A stretch of DNA of 64,000 bases, from assembly GCA_964016985.1 (NCBI GenBank), contig OZ024830.1:79125852-79189851 (forward strand). Reading direction: 5' to 3'. Below the pieces are notes generated by a model. That model was not told the DNA's origin and did no database searches. It saw nothing but the letters and a program-made list of their open reading frames with translations. The position numbers were made by a program, and so were the translations under genes. Source of the DNA: Anodontia alba (Eukaryota > Mollusca > Bivalvia > Lucinida > Lucinidae). The number at the start of each line of letters is the position of its first letter. Within the stretch, counting starts at the first letter, position 1. Shown piece after piece: positions 31,990-43,967 of the stretch.

Positions 31990-33457
31990 TTGCCAATGTC
32001 CCTTTTATGGGACGCCAGGCTTAAATGGTTAATACTGATTCATTTTTGTAACTTCATGTTTGCTTTCCAGCACATGGAGGGAAGCCAGACATTTAGGCAG
32101 AGATGATGCACCTTCCAATGTATCCATTCCCCTTTACCCTTTCAGCCCTACAGACCAACAGGTCGAAATGAGCTGTCTAATGAGAATCCACACTATTTGC
32201 CATTTGTTGTTTTTATTTATTTTGACATCCCTGGTTGCAACAATGTTCATATTCAAATCAAAAATGTAAAAGTCCATGTCAGAAATCCATGGGTGGAAGG
32301 ATTAGAGTATTTTCGAAATATCAGTTTTATTTACGTTTACGCCGGGTTCCAGCCCGGCGTATCTATTTGAGGCTGTTTTTGTAAAATGTGTATGCATTTG
32401 GAGAACATCGGTTTTCTTCCAGTTTTATGGGGTTCTTATTGGGGTGATATATAACTATTAATCCCCCACTTTTTTTTTTATTATTATTATTATTCAAAGT
32501 CACACTTTTGCAGCAGAGAACTGTGCTATTGGTAACATAGTGAAATAAAAAAATGGGAAGTACTGTGTAGAATGAATGTAGCAATGTGGGTTTTGCTCAT
32601 TTAAAAGAGAAATGAGCAGTTTTCCCGTAGGAGCCCCAGTTTGACCATTCGACCTGAAATGAGCTTGTTGCTGTCAATATTCGTACAGGTTTGAATTTTT
32701 TCATTTCGTTTTTTTTTTTCGTCGTACTACGAAGAAGAAACAAAAGATATTTTTCTTTGTTTACGATTGGAAATATGCATTCTCAAATCGAACGGATTAT
32801 AAGCTGGTTTAATAATACAGTTTAATTTGATATTCAAGCATGGAAAGATTTGGGCCGAAAGAAAACATTATGAGTGGAGAAAAGAACGAAACACTGCTAC
32901 GTAGATGATTTCGGATATAGTATTTTCGGCCTAGGCTATGGATGGCGACATGTAATTATGTATGCGGACTAGAAAACAGACGATCAGAGTTGATTTTTTT
33001 TACATAGCTATGATAACGTTTATAATGTTTTTATCGTTGAGTATTGCGATAATTTATATAATTACAACATTTCATAAATTATAACATTTTTTCACTAAAC
33101 TACGATCTATAGGGAGCTAAGTAATGCAGGACAGATTAGTTTCCCGGCGTATTGATGCTTTGCATCAATGTTTTCTTGTAATTGCTTTAAGTTGTTAGTT
33201 TCTGATCTTTCAGGTAAGATAAAGGTTAAGGTTATTTCTTATCCATTCTTCTTAGTATCCATGTTCGCTGGGCAACTGCTCTTCCTGTCGTCAACGATCA
33301 CAGAAATTGGTATCAGTTACATCTGTAATGTAATGTCTATATTCAGGTTGTAAAGGGTCATTAATGAACAAATCATAATTAAAAATTAAGCATTCGAACT
33401 TAATTTAAGAATATATCTATTTGATATTGCATGTACCGATCGCATCGTTTGTGGCAT
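31990..33457. other. Intergenic, no gene
   Basis: A short hairpin, TACGCCGGGTTCCAGCCCGG then CGTA (32336-32361), and a related CCCGGCGTATTGATGC segment at 33143 may mark the two ends of one ~800-bp mobile element. Nothing coding is recognised. Confidence 0.35.
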
Positions 33458-33783
33458 CATTACGAAAACATGCCTATTCAAATATATTGAAAATTTTACA
33501 ACCAAAAACAGGAAAACTTTCAGATAAAAATTCTGATATTTTTCATATTCCTGCTCAAAATATAGATTGTGGGTACTCGTTAGAACCGCCTTGGTGAGGC
33601 GGATCTAACGAGTACCCACAATCTATGTTTTTGAGCAGAAATAAGAAAAATAATATATACCCCTATATAGTTTTACTATATAAAAGTGTATATAGATAGG
33701 ATACGTATAAAAGTTTATATAGTTTTACTATATAAAAGTGGGGTTCAAGGGGGTCAAAGTTATATAGACGTGTTTTCGTGATG
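33458..33783 (+). mobile_element. MITE-A copy 10 (forward), with internal duplication
   Basis: Full length plus about 50 bp. The AGTTTTACTATATAAAAGT segment of the small hairpin is present twice (33668 and 33721), separated by a short TATAGATAGGATACG spacer. Confidence 0.88.
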
Positions 33784-34069
33784 TGAACTCACAAGACAGC
33801 TTTTAAATAGATTTTGGATTTGATACCAAAGAGCCTATTTCAGTTGTACAGAAAATAGAGTTCTGCTCAATTCCTGGCTAGGGTGTGTGCGGCGTCAAAT
33901 AAACAGCCTTAAAAAAAAAAATAAATAAATAAAAAATAAATAAATAAAACAAAACAAAACAAAAAAAAACACACTCTTTTCCTTCCTTTAGGATATTTTT
34001 TTTTTTTTTTTTTTTTTTTCAAAGGGTCCGTTTATTCATACAGTCTTCTACTCATGCATTCAATATTTA

Positions 34070-34300
34070 TATGGACTGCGTGAAGCGAAAACGTGCCTTC
34101 GAAAATGTACAAAATGCGAGAATTCAGATAATTCTGCGCGTGTGCAAAGTATCATCTGTGCCTTTGTTCTCCATTCATACATTTGTAGTATCCAATGATT
34201 CTGTTAGTGGACAGAGAAGGCCCTGATCAGATTGCGCCTTAGCTGTCCGCGTACACCCAATGATACGTTTTCGCATGGCGCGGGCCTTATTATGATGATC
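34070..34300 (+). repeat. Family F element
   Basis: GAAGCGAAAACGTGCCTTCG, TGATTCTGTTAGTGGACAG and TGGCGCGGGCC occur in family order. Confidence 0.5.
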
Positions 34301-35758
34301 AAGCCGTTTTTTTTTTTTTTGTTTTTTTTTTTGGGGGGGGGGGAGGGGAGGGGAGGGGGGGGGAGAGAAGGGGAGTGGTGAAGCCCCCAAAGTTGCTTGA
34401 TCATTTCACATGACCTTATTCCCAAACTAACACAAAAAAGTTGCATCTCTGCGGACAAAAGAGTAGGCCATTGACAAGCAGCAAACCTATCATCTAATTT
34501 TCATTTTTTGAAAATGAGCTGAATATCAGTACTACAATCAATATTTATTCGTCATATCTTGGGAATATGATATATCTATAATATGTTTAAAGTATTTCAG
34601 GAATTCCTAAGCATTCTGTTTTTCAGATAGTCTTTAAAGTCTTTCACTTTCACTTTTGCTTTCCCTTTGACGGTCGCATGTAATGTTAATTTTTGTTGCA
34701 TGCGCGCACCCATTTCATGCCTCCTCACAGCTTGAAAAATACTTCCACGATGCGCTCATCAAGTACAATAATAATATTTAGAAGACAGCAGGACAAAAAA
34801 ATGGAGGAAAAAGTAAAATTAACAAGAAAATCAATAACATTATAATCATCTTGTTCGTCCCAATCGATGCTGCCCATGATTTGGTTTTAATAATTTCATA
34901 ATTCATTATACAAGCGCTTCATGCTGCCTGATTCTGTACATTTTATATCAATGTTTTATTCATGCACTTAACAGAGATATTTACTCATGTACTTCCTACG
35001 TCCAACACACTAATTGGTGCAGTTATGTTTATATTGAAAAGACATGTAACTATAGAAAACTTCAGTGAACACGGATGGCTCGTTCTCCGTGGCTGATTTT
35101 AATTCGTTTTTAGTCCCTTGGAAATTCTTCCGATAGCTCTAGTAACCAAATATTTAAGGATGTTTTAGGGATTATTTTCTGAGTTTATCGTAAGAAAGTG
35201 TATGTTGTGTGAATTCATTAGAACTCACCCATAGATGCAATTCTAACAGAGCAATAAACATACCTTTATTTCATAGAAAATTGAAAATACAATGTACACA
35301 TTTAAATCATACCCAGTTGCCTCCTGACATGGCTGTATGATAAACTCTTAGTTGCTCTAATTATCCATACCTGAAACAAATTTCCTTGCTCCCAAAGATG
35401 TTCGAGCCATTGGGGTTAAACTATATATGGAAATACTTTAAATTCATATATAATTATAAGTCATCATCTCAAAGATGACTATACAGCGATAGTATGTTTG
35501 CTGGGGAAAGCTAGATTCTACTGTGCTTTCGACATTGTAAGGAAAGACTTTTTTTTTTTTTTTTTTTTTTTTTGTTCGGCGTTTTATTCTAAACGACAAA
35601 AAGTGATTTGTGACTGACACTATCTTATCACAAATCATTTAATGTTTCTGTCCCTGTGCATAGTTATTTACCGCCAGAATAATTTTAAGGCCAAATTAGG
35701 CCTGACCCATACAGTTTTTATAGTAAATTGGCCTTTTTTTAATTACTAAAAATATTGA

Positions 35759-35791
<33 letters not shown>

Positions 35792-36183
35792 GATTGCTTT
35801 TTCTTCACTAATTTTAAATTATTAATGATTCATAACAAGAAAGGTTGCAGAAGAAGAACTTGTTGAAAATCTGCATCCAAACTACCTACTCAATCGAGTT
35901 TTGCATACATGTATTTTGCAACCACTTTTAGGAAAAAAAAAAAGAAAATATTCGACTTTTTTAAAACTAAGGACTAGAATAATTTTTTCTGTGTAACGAT
36001 AGTTATGACAAATGATTTTGCATTAAGCCATTGCTAAAAGTTTGCAAATCAACTTCTTCCGTGTAAAATGCCAGGCAAGAAACGACTTTTCTACAGATGT
36101 CGAAAAGAGACTAGTATGGGAAGTAAACATGAATTCAGGAACTGATACATTCAGATCCATATCAAGCCCCTACCACCTCCTCT

Positions 36184-36187
<4 letters not shown>
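34301..36187. other. Intergenic with repeat fragments
   Basis: It holds G-rich simple sequence (34331-34375), a reverse family P copy (35050-35290), poly(T) (35548-35572) and (TTA)n (35758-35791). No gene. Confidence 0.4.
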
Positions 36188-36237
<50 letters not shown>

Positions 36238-36263
36238 CCTCCCCTCACCTCACACACACACAC
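36188..36263. repeat. (CA)n microsatellite
   Basis: About 24 CA units, a short break, then six more. Confidence 0.97.
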
Positions 36264-37337
36264 CAAAGAGAAAGACAGAGAAATACAATTAAGCAACCAC
36301 AAAATGAACAGATAGCAAGCAGAGTCAACTCTATCCCTAAAAAATGGCGCATTTTTTACCCAAACTTAACTGAACATCTCTAAACATACATAATTTTAAG
36401 ATAAACATAAGAAACTGGAATACTACATAACAATTAACAAAAAAGTACCACAATGAAAGTACCGAATTGAAATGGTCAATAATGAACTACTGGAGGTAGG
36501 GGTGGGGGTAGCTTAAGCTAGTTTTACGGGATCCCAACCCTCGCCCTTAGCTTACATAATGATAAAACGTATGTGAAGATCTTCTAATTCATCCATGAAT
36601 CATAACGAGCAACAAATCAATCACAGATAAAGCTTATAAAGAAGCAAACAAGAAGATTAAAAGAAACAACATGTTGACACACTTGGAGATCCCTGGTTTG
36701 TCAAACACCACCACTAGAATACTAGAGCAAAAGACAACCACCATCTGAACCACGGTGAGCCGAGAAATAGACATAGAAGTTCCAGCCCAGACCATCTAAT
36801 AAATAGTTTTTAAGTCGGGCCATCATAGACCCACCGGCGTGCAGTTTAAGAGGTAAGCAAAGTGATTAACTGCTAGATGTGTCATCAGTAAACTATTTTG
36901 AGTCTGAAACAGTAGAATTTTCTATGAAGCACAGTACGAGATCCCACGCCTTCTAGTGCAGCCATCCAAATGCAAAATTAATATGAACATTTTGAGCATT
37001 CATTTTTCCCAAGAATGGTTACATCTTCCAATGATCTTACGACCGAAGCTGTCTCTGCTGAGACAGTTGATGGGTTTAAGGCCAACCATTTATAACTTTG
37101 TTCAGCATTTTAATACAACAATCTAGAGAAAATAATACAAAGCTTGATACAAAATTAATATTTATATATCTTTCAAATCTTTAATTCCGATGTTAACATG
37201 CTATGCATCTGTGGTACTATTTACAGATGAACCGGTTTCAAGTTAAACAAAAATATAAACCGAATAATAAACAAAGATGTCTCATTTTTTCGTTTGGCCA
37301 TTTTAAACCTAATGAATATGCCTTAGATGTATATTAT
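36264..37337. other. Intergenic, no gene
   Basis: A stretch near 36480-36560 (GGTAGGGGTGGGGGTAGC, AACCCTCGCCCTTA) recurs in diverged form at 59395-59470, so this is old dispersed repeat. Nothing coding. Confidence 0.35.
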
Positions 37338-37588
37338 TTTGGCCGCAACATGTTAAAACGTGTCTTCGGGTATATTCGGACAGCGAAGGCCCAGCTCAGC
37401 CTGCGCATCCGCGCAGATCAGGGCCTTCACTGTCCGCTAACAGAATTATCTGACACTATAGATTGTGATTGTATCAATGGAGGGCAAAGGCCCGAATGAT
37501 CCTTTGCGGATGCGCAGGATGATCTGAATCTGCGCATTATGCGCATGTTATAAGGCACATTGTCGCATGACGTGGCCCATTTAGTAAC
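37338..37588 (+). repeat. Family F element
   Basis: It contains GTCTTCGGGTATATTCGGAC, GCGAAGGCCCAGCTCAG and the paired GCCTTCACTGTCCGC, and ends GTCGCATGACGTGGCCCAT. Confidence 0.6.
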
Positions 37589-37899
37589 ACCAATATATAT
37601 GACTTTTTAAACTTTCTCAAACCATGTACACTTTATTATGATCCCTTATCTGTCTCACCAATCTTAATAATGATCCTATTCTCAGATTTTCTGATATTAC
37701 CCATAAAGCTATAAAACTGCATTGTCCATTTTTACTAGTACGTTACTGGAACTGTTAGGCTCGTTATTAGGAACAATCTGTCTGTCACGCCCGGGATTAT
37801 CGTTGGTAGTATAATTTAGTTATGTGTACCGTTTTGAAAACTTGAGTCAGCGAAGGTATGGTTGAAATAAGTATTCCTTACCATCGAATGTCTTACTCA

Positions 37900-38150
37900 T
37901 TTGTTGACATTTTTCTTCGGATCACCAAAGCAATTCTGGTTTCTTAGAAAATCGGTGCTAGGGGTCGTATGCAGTTCTGTGGACTAAAATAATGATATTA
38001 TATGAAGATTCACAATTAAACTAAAACTTTTTCTTTTATGCATTTTTATTTGCAAGGGCAATCTTTTACAGACTTTACTTGACAGCTGGTGTTAAGTACC
38101 TAGTCGCGGCGATGAAAGTCTCCCCGTACTTCATCATGGTGTAGTTTTAT
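37900..38150 (+). repeat. Family D copy
   Basis: GGATCACCAAAGCAATTCTG, GGGTCGTATGCAGTTCTGT and then, from a second overlapping unit, AAAGTCTCCCCGTACTTC. Confidence 0.5.
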
Positions 38151-38266
38151 GCCCCCCCCCCTCCCCCACGCCACTCAAAGAGATAGTGTTACCCCTGTCC
38201 GTCCGTCCGTCTCCGTCCGCGTCCTAGATAGCGTTAGCAATTTGCGTTTAAGTTTATCAGGCGTTA

Positions 38267-38539
38267 CATTACGAAAACATGCCTATTCAAATATATAGAA
38301 AATTTCACCTCCAAAAACTGTAAATTTTCAGATAAAAAAAACTAATTTTTTCATATTTCTGCTCAAAACATAGATGGTGGGTACTCGTTATAATCGCCTC
38401 GGCGGGGCGGTTCTAACGAGTACCTACAAAGTTTTGAGCAGAAATAAGAAAAATAATGTATTCCCCTGTTAACCCCAGTTTTATTATATAAAAGTGGGAT
38501 TTAAGGGGGTCAATATTATCTAGGCAAACTTTAGTGATG
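38267..38539 (+). mobile_element. MITE-A copy 11 (forward)
   Basis: Full length with a decayed core (TATAATCGCCTCGGCGG). A 20-bp direct repeat, GCAATTTGCGTYTAAGTTT, lies 11 bases before the left end and immediately after the right end. Confidence 0.88.
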
Positions 38540-38569
38540 GCAATTTGCGTCTAAGTTTTTTCACGCGGG

Positions 38570-39125
38570 TGCATACGTATCATTTGAACACATTTCTAGT
38601 TATTTTAATTTTCCGTGGGATAATTAAACCTGTTCTCTGTTTATGGAAAATCATGTTCATCGAAAGTCGGTAGTGAAGAGTGTGTGCATTCTTGCAAATA
38701 ACAATATTGTCATACGATGAGTTTCAGTTAAATCTAGTCGGATTTTCTTTTGTTTACAGTTGATTCTCGTTATCTCGACATCGCTTATCTCGAATAACCG
38801 CTTACCTCGAAGTGAAATTCTGGTCCCTGCTTTAACTTGGAAATCTAACAACAGGTAACAAAATATTGTGGAAAAGAGGAGAAATTGCTCCTACTAAGGA
38901 GCAATTTCTCCTTTTTTTTCCACAATATTTTTAATATATTTCTAACTTCAAAGAGTCCAATTACATATATATTTGTTAAATGCAATTGTTCGAATAATTT
39001 TTTCCTCAATTCTGCAAATCTGATATGTCGAGGTGCGGATATCTCGAAGTATTTCAGAGGGTGCCTTGGAATTCGAGATAACGAGAGTCGATTGTATGTG
39101 TTCTTTAGTTCCAAGGACAGATATG
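38570..39125 (+). repeat. Family D copy split by family C copy 2
   Basis: Left piece 38570-38756 (GTGGGATAATTAAACC, GAAGAGTGTGTGCATTC). Right piece 39095-39125 (TGTTCTTTAGTTCCAAGGAC). Together they give the family D order. Confidence 0.55.
38757..39094 (+). mobile_element. Family C copy 2, pogo/Tigger-type MITE
   Basis: CAGTTGATTCTCGTTATCTC ... GAGATAACGAGAGTCGATTG, with TA on both sides. Core hairpin around GCTCCTACTAAGGAGC. Confidence 0.85.
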
Positions 39126-39315
39126 TTAGATATAGATATGTTTCATTCATTCATTAACATTTCAGAAGCATCTAAATAGACACTCTAGATTTAAACTGCA
39201 TGTAGAACAAATTAGGTGTCAACGTATTCTTTGTATGTCTCACCTTATCTACACATCGAAATGTAGACGACCATACAACAAACAGATTTTAGAAAATCGG
39301 AAAACACACACACAA

Positions 39316-39318
<3 letters not shown>

Positions 39319-39390
<72 letters not shown>
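39319..39390. repeat. (GA)n microsatellite
   Basis: About 35 GA units. Confidence 0.97.
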
Positions 39391-39391
<1 letters not shown>

Positions 39392-39999
39392 TCATTTATT
39401 ATACGTTGTACGAATTACCACAAAAAAACTAATATTCCTGTCAACAATCCAGAATCCAGTTGCGCTTATTGAAAACGGCAGCATCAGTTTGACAGCTAAT
39501 CTGACTAGCACCTGTAAACACCTGCAAAGAATCAGAAGAAAGCATATCTAGTCAGACCAACATTGCTGCTGCATCATACGTCTTCACTAACCTGACATGA
39601 AACAATGATTTAAAAGTAAACCTATATCTTGATAGGTAACATATGTTAATAAACAAACTGTATGAAATTAAAGCGGTACAAGAGTGCATGTCCGGCGTCC
39701 GCGCCGACTGATCAGTCTTCGCAATCACCTGAAGACAGTTTGGAGCCTTCATTACCCACAGAGTGCCCTGTGAAGACTCTGATCAGACTTCGCGGGTGCA
39801 CAGGCTGATTAGAGTCTTCGCTGGGCACACATGCAACATTGTAGGAACTGCTGTGTCCTAGTTCAGCTGTAATGGTCTGTGCTGCGACGAGGCAAGGACA
39901 ATTCGTTCGTAAATGAAACGAACATTAGAAGAAACAGTTAGCTTTATGACATACACTAGCTTCTACATGTATATATTGCATTCAAATTCACTGCAGCTG

Positions 40000-40365
40000 G
40001 TGTAAAGTGCTGCTGTGTGGTGGTCGTAAAATGGCCTCGTACTTTACCATAGTGCAGATAATATTTCTAATTCCTTTGAGATCATTGAGCATTCTGGTTA
40101 CTTTGAAAATGGAATACTGCTTCCCAGTAAGCATTCTACATAAATCTGTAGCGGGCCGTTAACGTTTCATGTCAGGTTAGGGTAGCTGACGGGCGATAAC
40201 GGCCCGCTGTAGATTTATAAAGGATGCTAGCTGGGTTGGGGACGTATGCAGCCCTGTAAACTACTATGCTGTCATGTGAAGAGTTTCAGTGTAACTGAGA
40301 CTCCGACTTTCGTTCTTTTATAGCTTCATTTTTTTTCCTAAAGCAACCTTTATGTATATAAACAA
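40000..40365 (+). repeat. Family D copy with a family L element inside
   Basis: GTGGTCGTAAAATGGCCTCG, TTCCTTTGAGATCATTGAGC and GGGGACGTATGCAGCCCTG are in order. A family L hairpin (40123-40235) separates the last two. Confidence 0.65.
40123..40235. mobile_element. Family L hairpin element, copy 2
   Basis: CCCAGTAAGCATTCTACATA ... TATAAAGGATGCTAGCTGGG. It is an inverted repeat of 113 bp around GTTAGGGTAGCTGAC. Confidence 0.85.
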
Positions 40366-40464
40366 AAATGCTAACTCTTATTATGTCAATCTCTTCTTAC
40401 TCAGACAATAAGGTCCTTTATATTCAAGACACAGTCTATGAGAGTAGACTTGAAAATTCAAATG

Positions 40465-40830
40465 TACAACTACAATAGCTCAAACATTTTTGGAACCATA
40501 GAAATTTGTTTAGTCAAGGCGCCAGGTCAAGAGACCAATGAGTATAAAAGGAATGACTTTTGAATCCTATAAAAATGGTATGTCGAGTGCATTCATCAGA
40601 ATCGTCTCAACAAGGCAATTCTAATGAGTGCAGACAATACATATTGTTATGATAAAATACGAAAATTTCTCTAAAATATATGTACTCCTAAATATTTGTT
40701 TTTTTTTGAGCTATCGGAAGAACTTCCCAGGGCTCAAAAACGAGTTCGAAGTAGCCACGGTAAACGAGCCGTCGGAGTTCGAGTCACTGACGTTACACTG
40801 AAGTCCCTAGTAGAAAAGTACACGCATTCA
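40465..40830 (+). repeat. Family P copy
   Basis: GCTCAAACATTTTTGGAACC, the hairpin CATCAGAATCGTCTCAAC...AAGGCAATTCTAATG, then GGAAGAACTTCCCAGGGC and GAGTTCGAAGTAGCCACGG. Confidence 0.6.
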
Positions 40831-40851
40831 AAAGGGGTACAGTATTAGTTA

Positions 40852-41165
40852 CAGTCGACTCTTGTTATCTCGAATTCCAAGGGACTCTCTGAAACACTTC
40901 GAGATATCCGTACCTCGACATATCAGATTTTCAGATTTGAGGAAAAAATAATAAGAACAACCACATTTAACAAATTTGTATGTAATTGGACTCTTGACAT
41001 TAGAGATATATCGAAAATATTGTGGAAAAGAGGAGAAATTGCTCCTCTTTTCCACAATATTTTTTACTTGTTGTTAGATTTTCATGCTTAAGCAGGGACA
41101 ATATATTCACTTCGAGATAATCGGTTATTCGAGATAAGCGAGTTCGAAATAACGAGAGTCAACTG
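40852..41165 (-). mobile_element. Family C copy 3 (reverse)
   Basis: CAGTCGACTCTTGTTATCTC ... AACGAGAGTCAACTG with flanking TA. The core is shortened and lacks the central CTAAGG. Confidence 0.85.
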
Positions 41166-41399
41166 TATTTCTATTCTTGTCGGCGAATAGCAAGCTATCC
41201 ATTCTCGCCTGAGTGCGAATATCGCTCTCAAGCGAAACATATGATCCCATGTTCCACGTCAAGAATCAAATTAACAAATTCATTGTACTGCGAAGTTGTT
41301 TTTATTTATTTTATTTTTTTTCAGACTTCTTTTGCAGCGGACGTCGTGAGAAGTAATTGTTTACATGCGACGTCATCAAACGCAGCTTTTTGCACGCAC

Positions 41400-41610
41400 T
41401 ACGTAGATGACGTGAGTTATTTAAGAAATAGATCAGCTCTAGCAGTGATTTGTTGAGTAATAAATCACTGTGTGGAAGTCAGTTGTAAAGTAGATCAAAT
41501 CACGAGCGCGGAGCGCGAGTGATTTATCTTCTTACAACTGACCGACAAACTGTGATTTATTTCTCAACAAATCACGCACAAGAGCTGATCTATTTCGATT
41601 CTAACACATA
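41400..41610. mobile_element. Hairpin element, unnamed
   Basis: AAATAGATCAGCTCTAG...GTGATTTGTTGAG pairs with CTCAACAAATCAC...AGAGCTGATCTATTT around GCGCGGAGCGC. About 200 bp. The stretch GTGATTTATT continues to about 41870 and may belong to it. Confidence 0.65.
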
Positions 41611-41984
41611 GAAAACGACGAAAATGTAATTGTATCCTTTAGATTTTTCAAACTTTCCGCCATCGAATAAAGAAATCCCGCCAAAAGTTTTGTCTGTAAC
41701 GCTGACGTTTACATGCATTTCTTACGTTGCTGAAATGAGAAAAACGACGTTACACAGTCTAGCATCGTAGAAACTAAGACTGACGTCAGCAGAGTGTCGG
41801 AATGACGTCGAAAAGGCGCCAGATAGCGTCGCGCGTTTCCGCCCAGTGATTTATTGCATAATATATCACTGAGTTTAACCATTGGCTATATAGGCGAGGA
41901 GTGTTAGAATATAGTTTAATAACGGTGACTTTTCCATTAGGCTCAAGGGGATAACGTTTACGTCATGTAAGAATATAAGGATCA

Positions 41985-42112
41985 CTGATGGTTTTTCATG
42001 CATTAACATTTGCCGGGTCCCGAGGAAGCTGTTTGAACATGAGGCCGCTAGGCCGAGTGTTCAAATATCTTCCGAGGGACTCTGTAAATGCTATTGCAAT
42101 GAAATAACCATG
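41985..42112 (+). repeat. Family G fragment (second hairpin)
   Basis: TTTTTCATGCATTAACATTTG, GCCGGGTCCCGAGGAAGC and the inverted TTCCGAGGGACTCTG. Only this hairpin is present, and it is diverged. Confidence 0.6.
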
Positions 42113-43525
42113 AATGAACGTTGTTTTTGCATTACGCACGATTTCCAACGGAAAATTGTGACGAAGACGCCCGGAAGCTCCATATAAACTCTTCAAATGC
42201 GACGGCAAACAAACATGAGGGATAGTTCAGAATGCTATTTACAATGACGCCATTTGCGCTAATGAACCTCTGACTTCATCATCAAATTTTAAAATTCTAC
42301 GTTCAGGGCGATAACGTTACGTCGCTCAACGTAACGTCAACAAAGCAAGTCCAGTCTTGTGATATCAAAAGTTTAAAATCCTTGTTCAAACAGCACGTGA
42401 CTTTCATGATTTGAACATGGGTTTTGTCGTATGAACACTGCGTCTGGTCCATTAAAGAATCGCTTCAAACAGCTATGTTCATAGGATTTTATTTAAGAAT
42501 GCGAGTTTAATATTGTTAAGCGATGACCTAAAGTACCGAATGGATTAAAACAACCAAAAAGTTTTGTTTTTAAGTATTTATAAGCTTAAAATTATCGTGG
42601 TGCATGAAGTTATTTTGCTTTTATTTCTCATCAACTTGCAGCAAATCCAAGGGGACGGAAAGAATGCAGTTGAACGAGAGAGGGTAACATTTTGCTCACG
42701 GGGTACATGGAAATAATTGCTCTAGCGCTATCCAATCAAATGTCTACAGATGTCTTTGCAGTATAATAATTTGTTTTGTTTCATTTCATATAGTGCAGGA
42801 AATTAAAGGTCATTATTCAAACTAAGTCCATAGGTTTATCAATACAATATTTAAAAAAGGATAATCTAATAATCAAACTGTAAATGACTTGTCTAGTTAC
42901 AAAGATCTCCATCCATCATGCACAACCCAGCGACTTTAAGATGATAAGCAATCTCAACAAATGAAGCTAAAATCAATAACATTAAAGCAGTACTGCATTC
43001 CTCGTGTGTAGCATTTGAGAAAAGTCATCAAAACTGAATTAGTTACCATTCGCTTAACAATATCCTATAATAAAGTTTCCCTTTTTAAAGGAAATGTTGC
43101 TACGCGTAATCAAATTTCCGAATAAGACGTAATATGTAACGAAACCCTCTTTGCACTGGATGCAGAACTTTGGGAAAACGGCAGTTGTGCAGTATCATTA
43201 CGTAAGCGTGTCTTTTAAATGTGTACCCCAATTTTCCCAAATATATATATAGTGAAAACACTTATGCATTGTCTGCATTTTTCGGTGGATTTAAGACCTT
43301 TTCTCTTTTTAAATCACCTTTTCAAGCTGTTTGTTGCTTACAGTAACAAGTTTTACTACATCAAATGTCTACGCGTGCTTAATAGCCAAAATATTTCTTA
43401 TTTCCTATAACATATGGTGAAATATCATGGCTAACATAGCTCGTGATAAGTAGAATATCAAGATAAACATATTTTCTTATAGTTTCTATAAACTTGTAAA
43501 ACTTTACCACTCTCTGGGCCAATAC
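42113..43525. other. Intergenic, no gene
   Basis: I see nothing coding and no clear repeat. Confidence 0.3.
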
Positions 43526-43790
43526 CATTACGAAAACACGCCTAATCAAATTTATTGACACTTTTACCACCAAAAATGAAAACTTTCAGATGAAAAAATT
43601 CTGGTAGTTTTCATATTTCTGCTCAAAACATAGATTGTGGGTACTTGTTAGAACCACCTTGTCGAGGCGGTTCTAACGAGTATCCACAATTTATGTTTTG
43701 AGCAGACATACGAAAATTAATGTATACCCCCGTAAACCCCAGTTTTACTGTATAAAGGGGGTCAAAACTATATAGGCGTGTTTTTGTGAT
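43526..43790 (+). mobile_element. MITE-A copy 12 (forward)
   Basis: Nearly full length. The small hairpin lost AAAGTGGGGTT. It abuts a family B copy on the right. Confidence 0.88.
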
Positions 43791-43967
43791 TAGCAGACTA
43801 CAAATTGGCGATATGTTTCCTCCAGAAATCAGGATTTGATCTTTCGTGTAAATTGTCTATTGGAAAAACATTGTCATTAACCGTCAAAACCTGTTTACTG
43901 CGAAAAAATATAAAAATATTTCAAATTGTCGCCTGCTGAAATTGTTACCCAGAATGCTAAGCATTAA
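43791..43967 (+). mobile_element. Family B MITE, copy 6, 5' truncated
   Basis: It begins TAGCAGACTACAAATTGG and ends GAAATTGTTACCCAGAATGC TAAG. The expected left end (GCTTAGCATGCTGGG) is missing at the junction with MITE-A copy 12. Confidence 0.7.

Noticed and set aside
36042..36383. 113-codon frame over the CA repeat
   Set aside because: It is held open by the microsatellite (read as His-Thr). Flanks show no coding signal.
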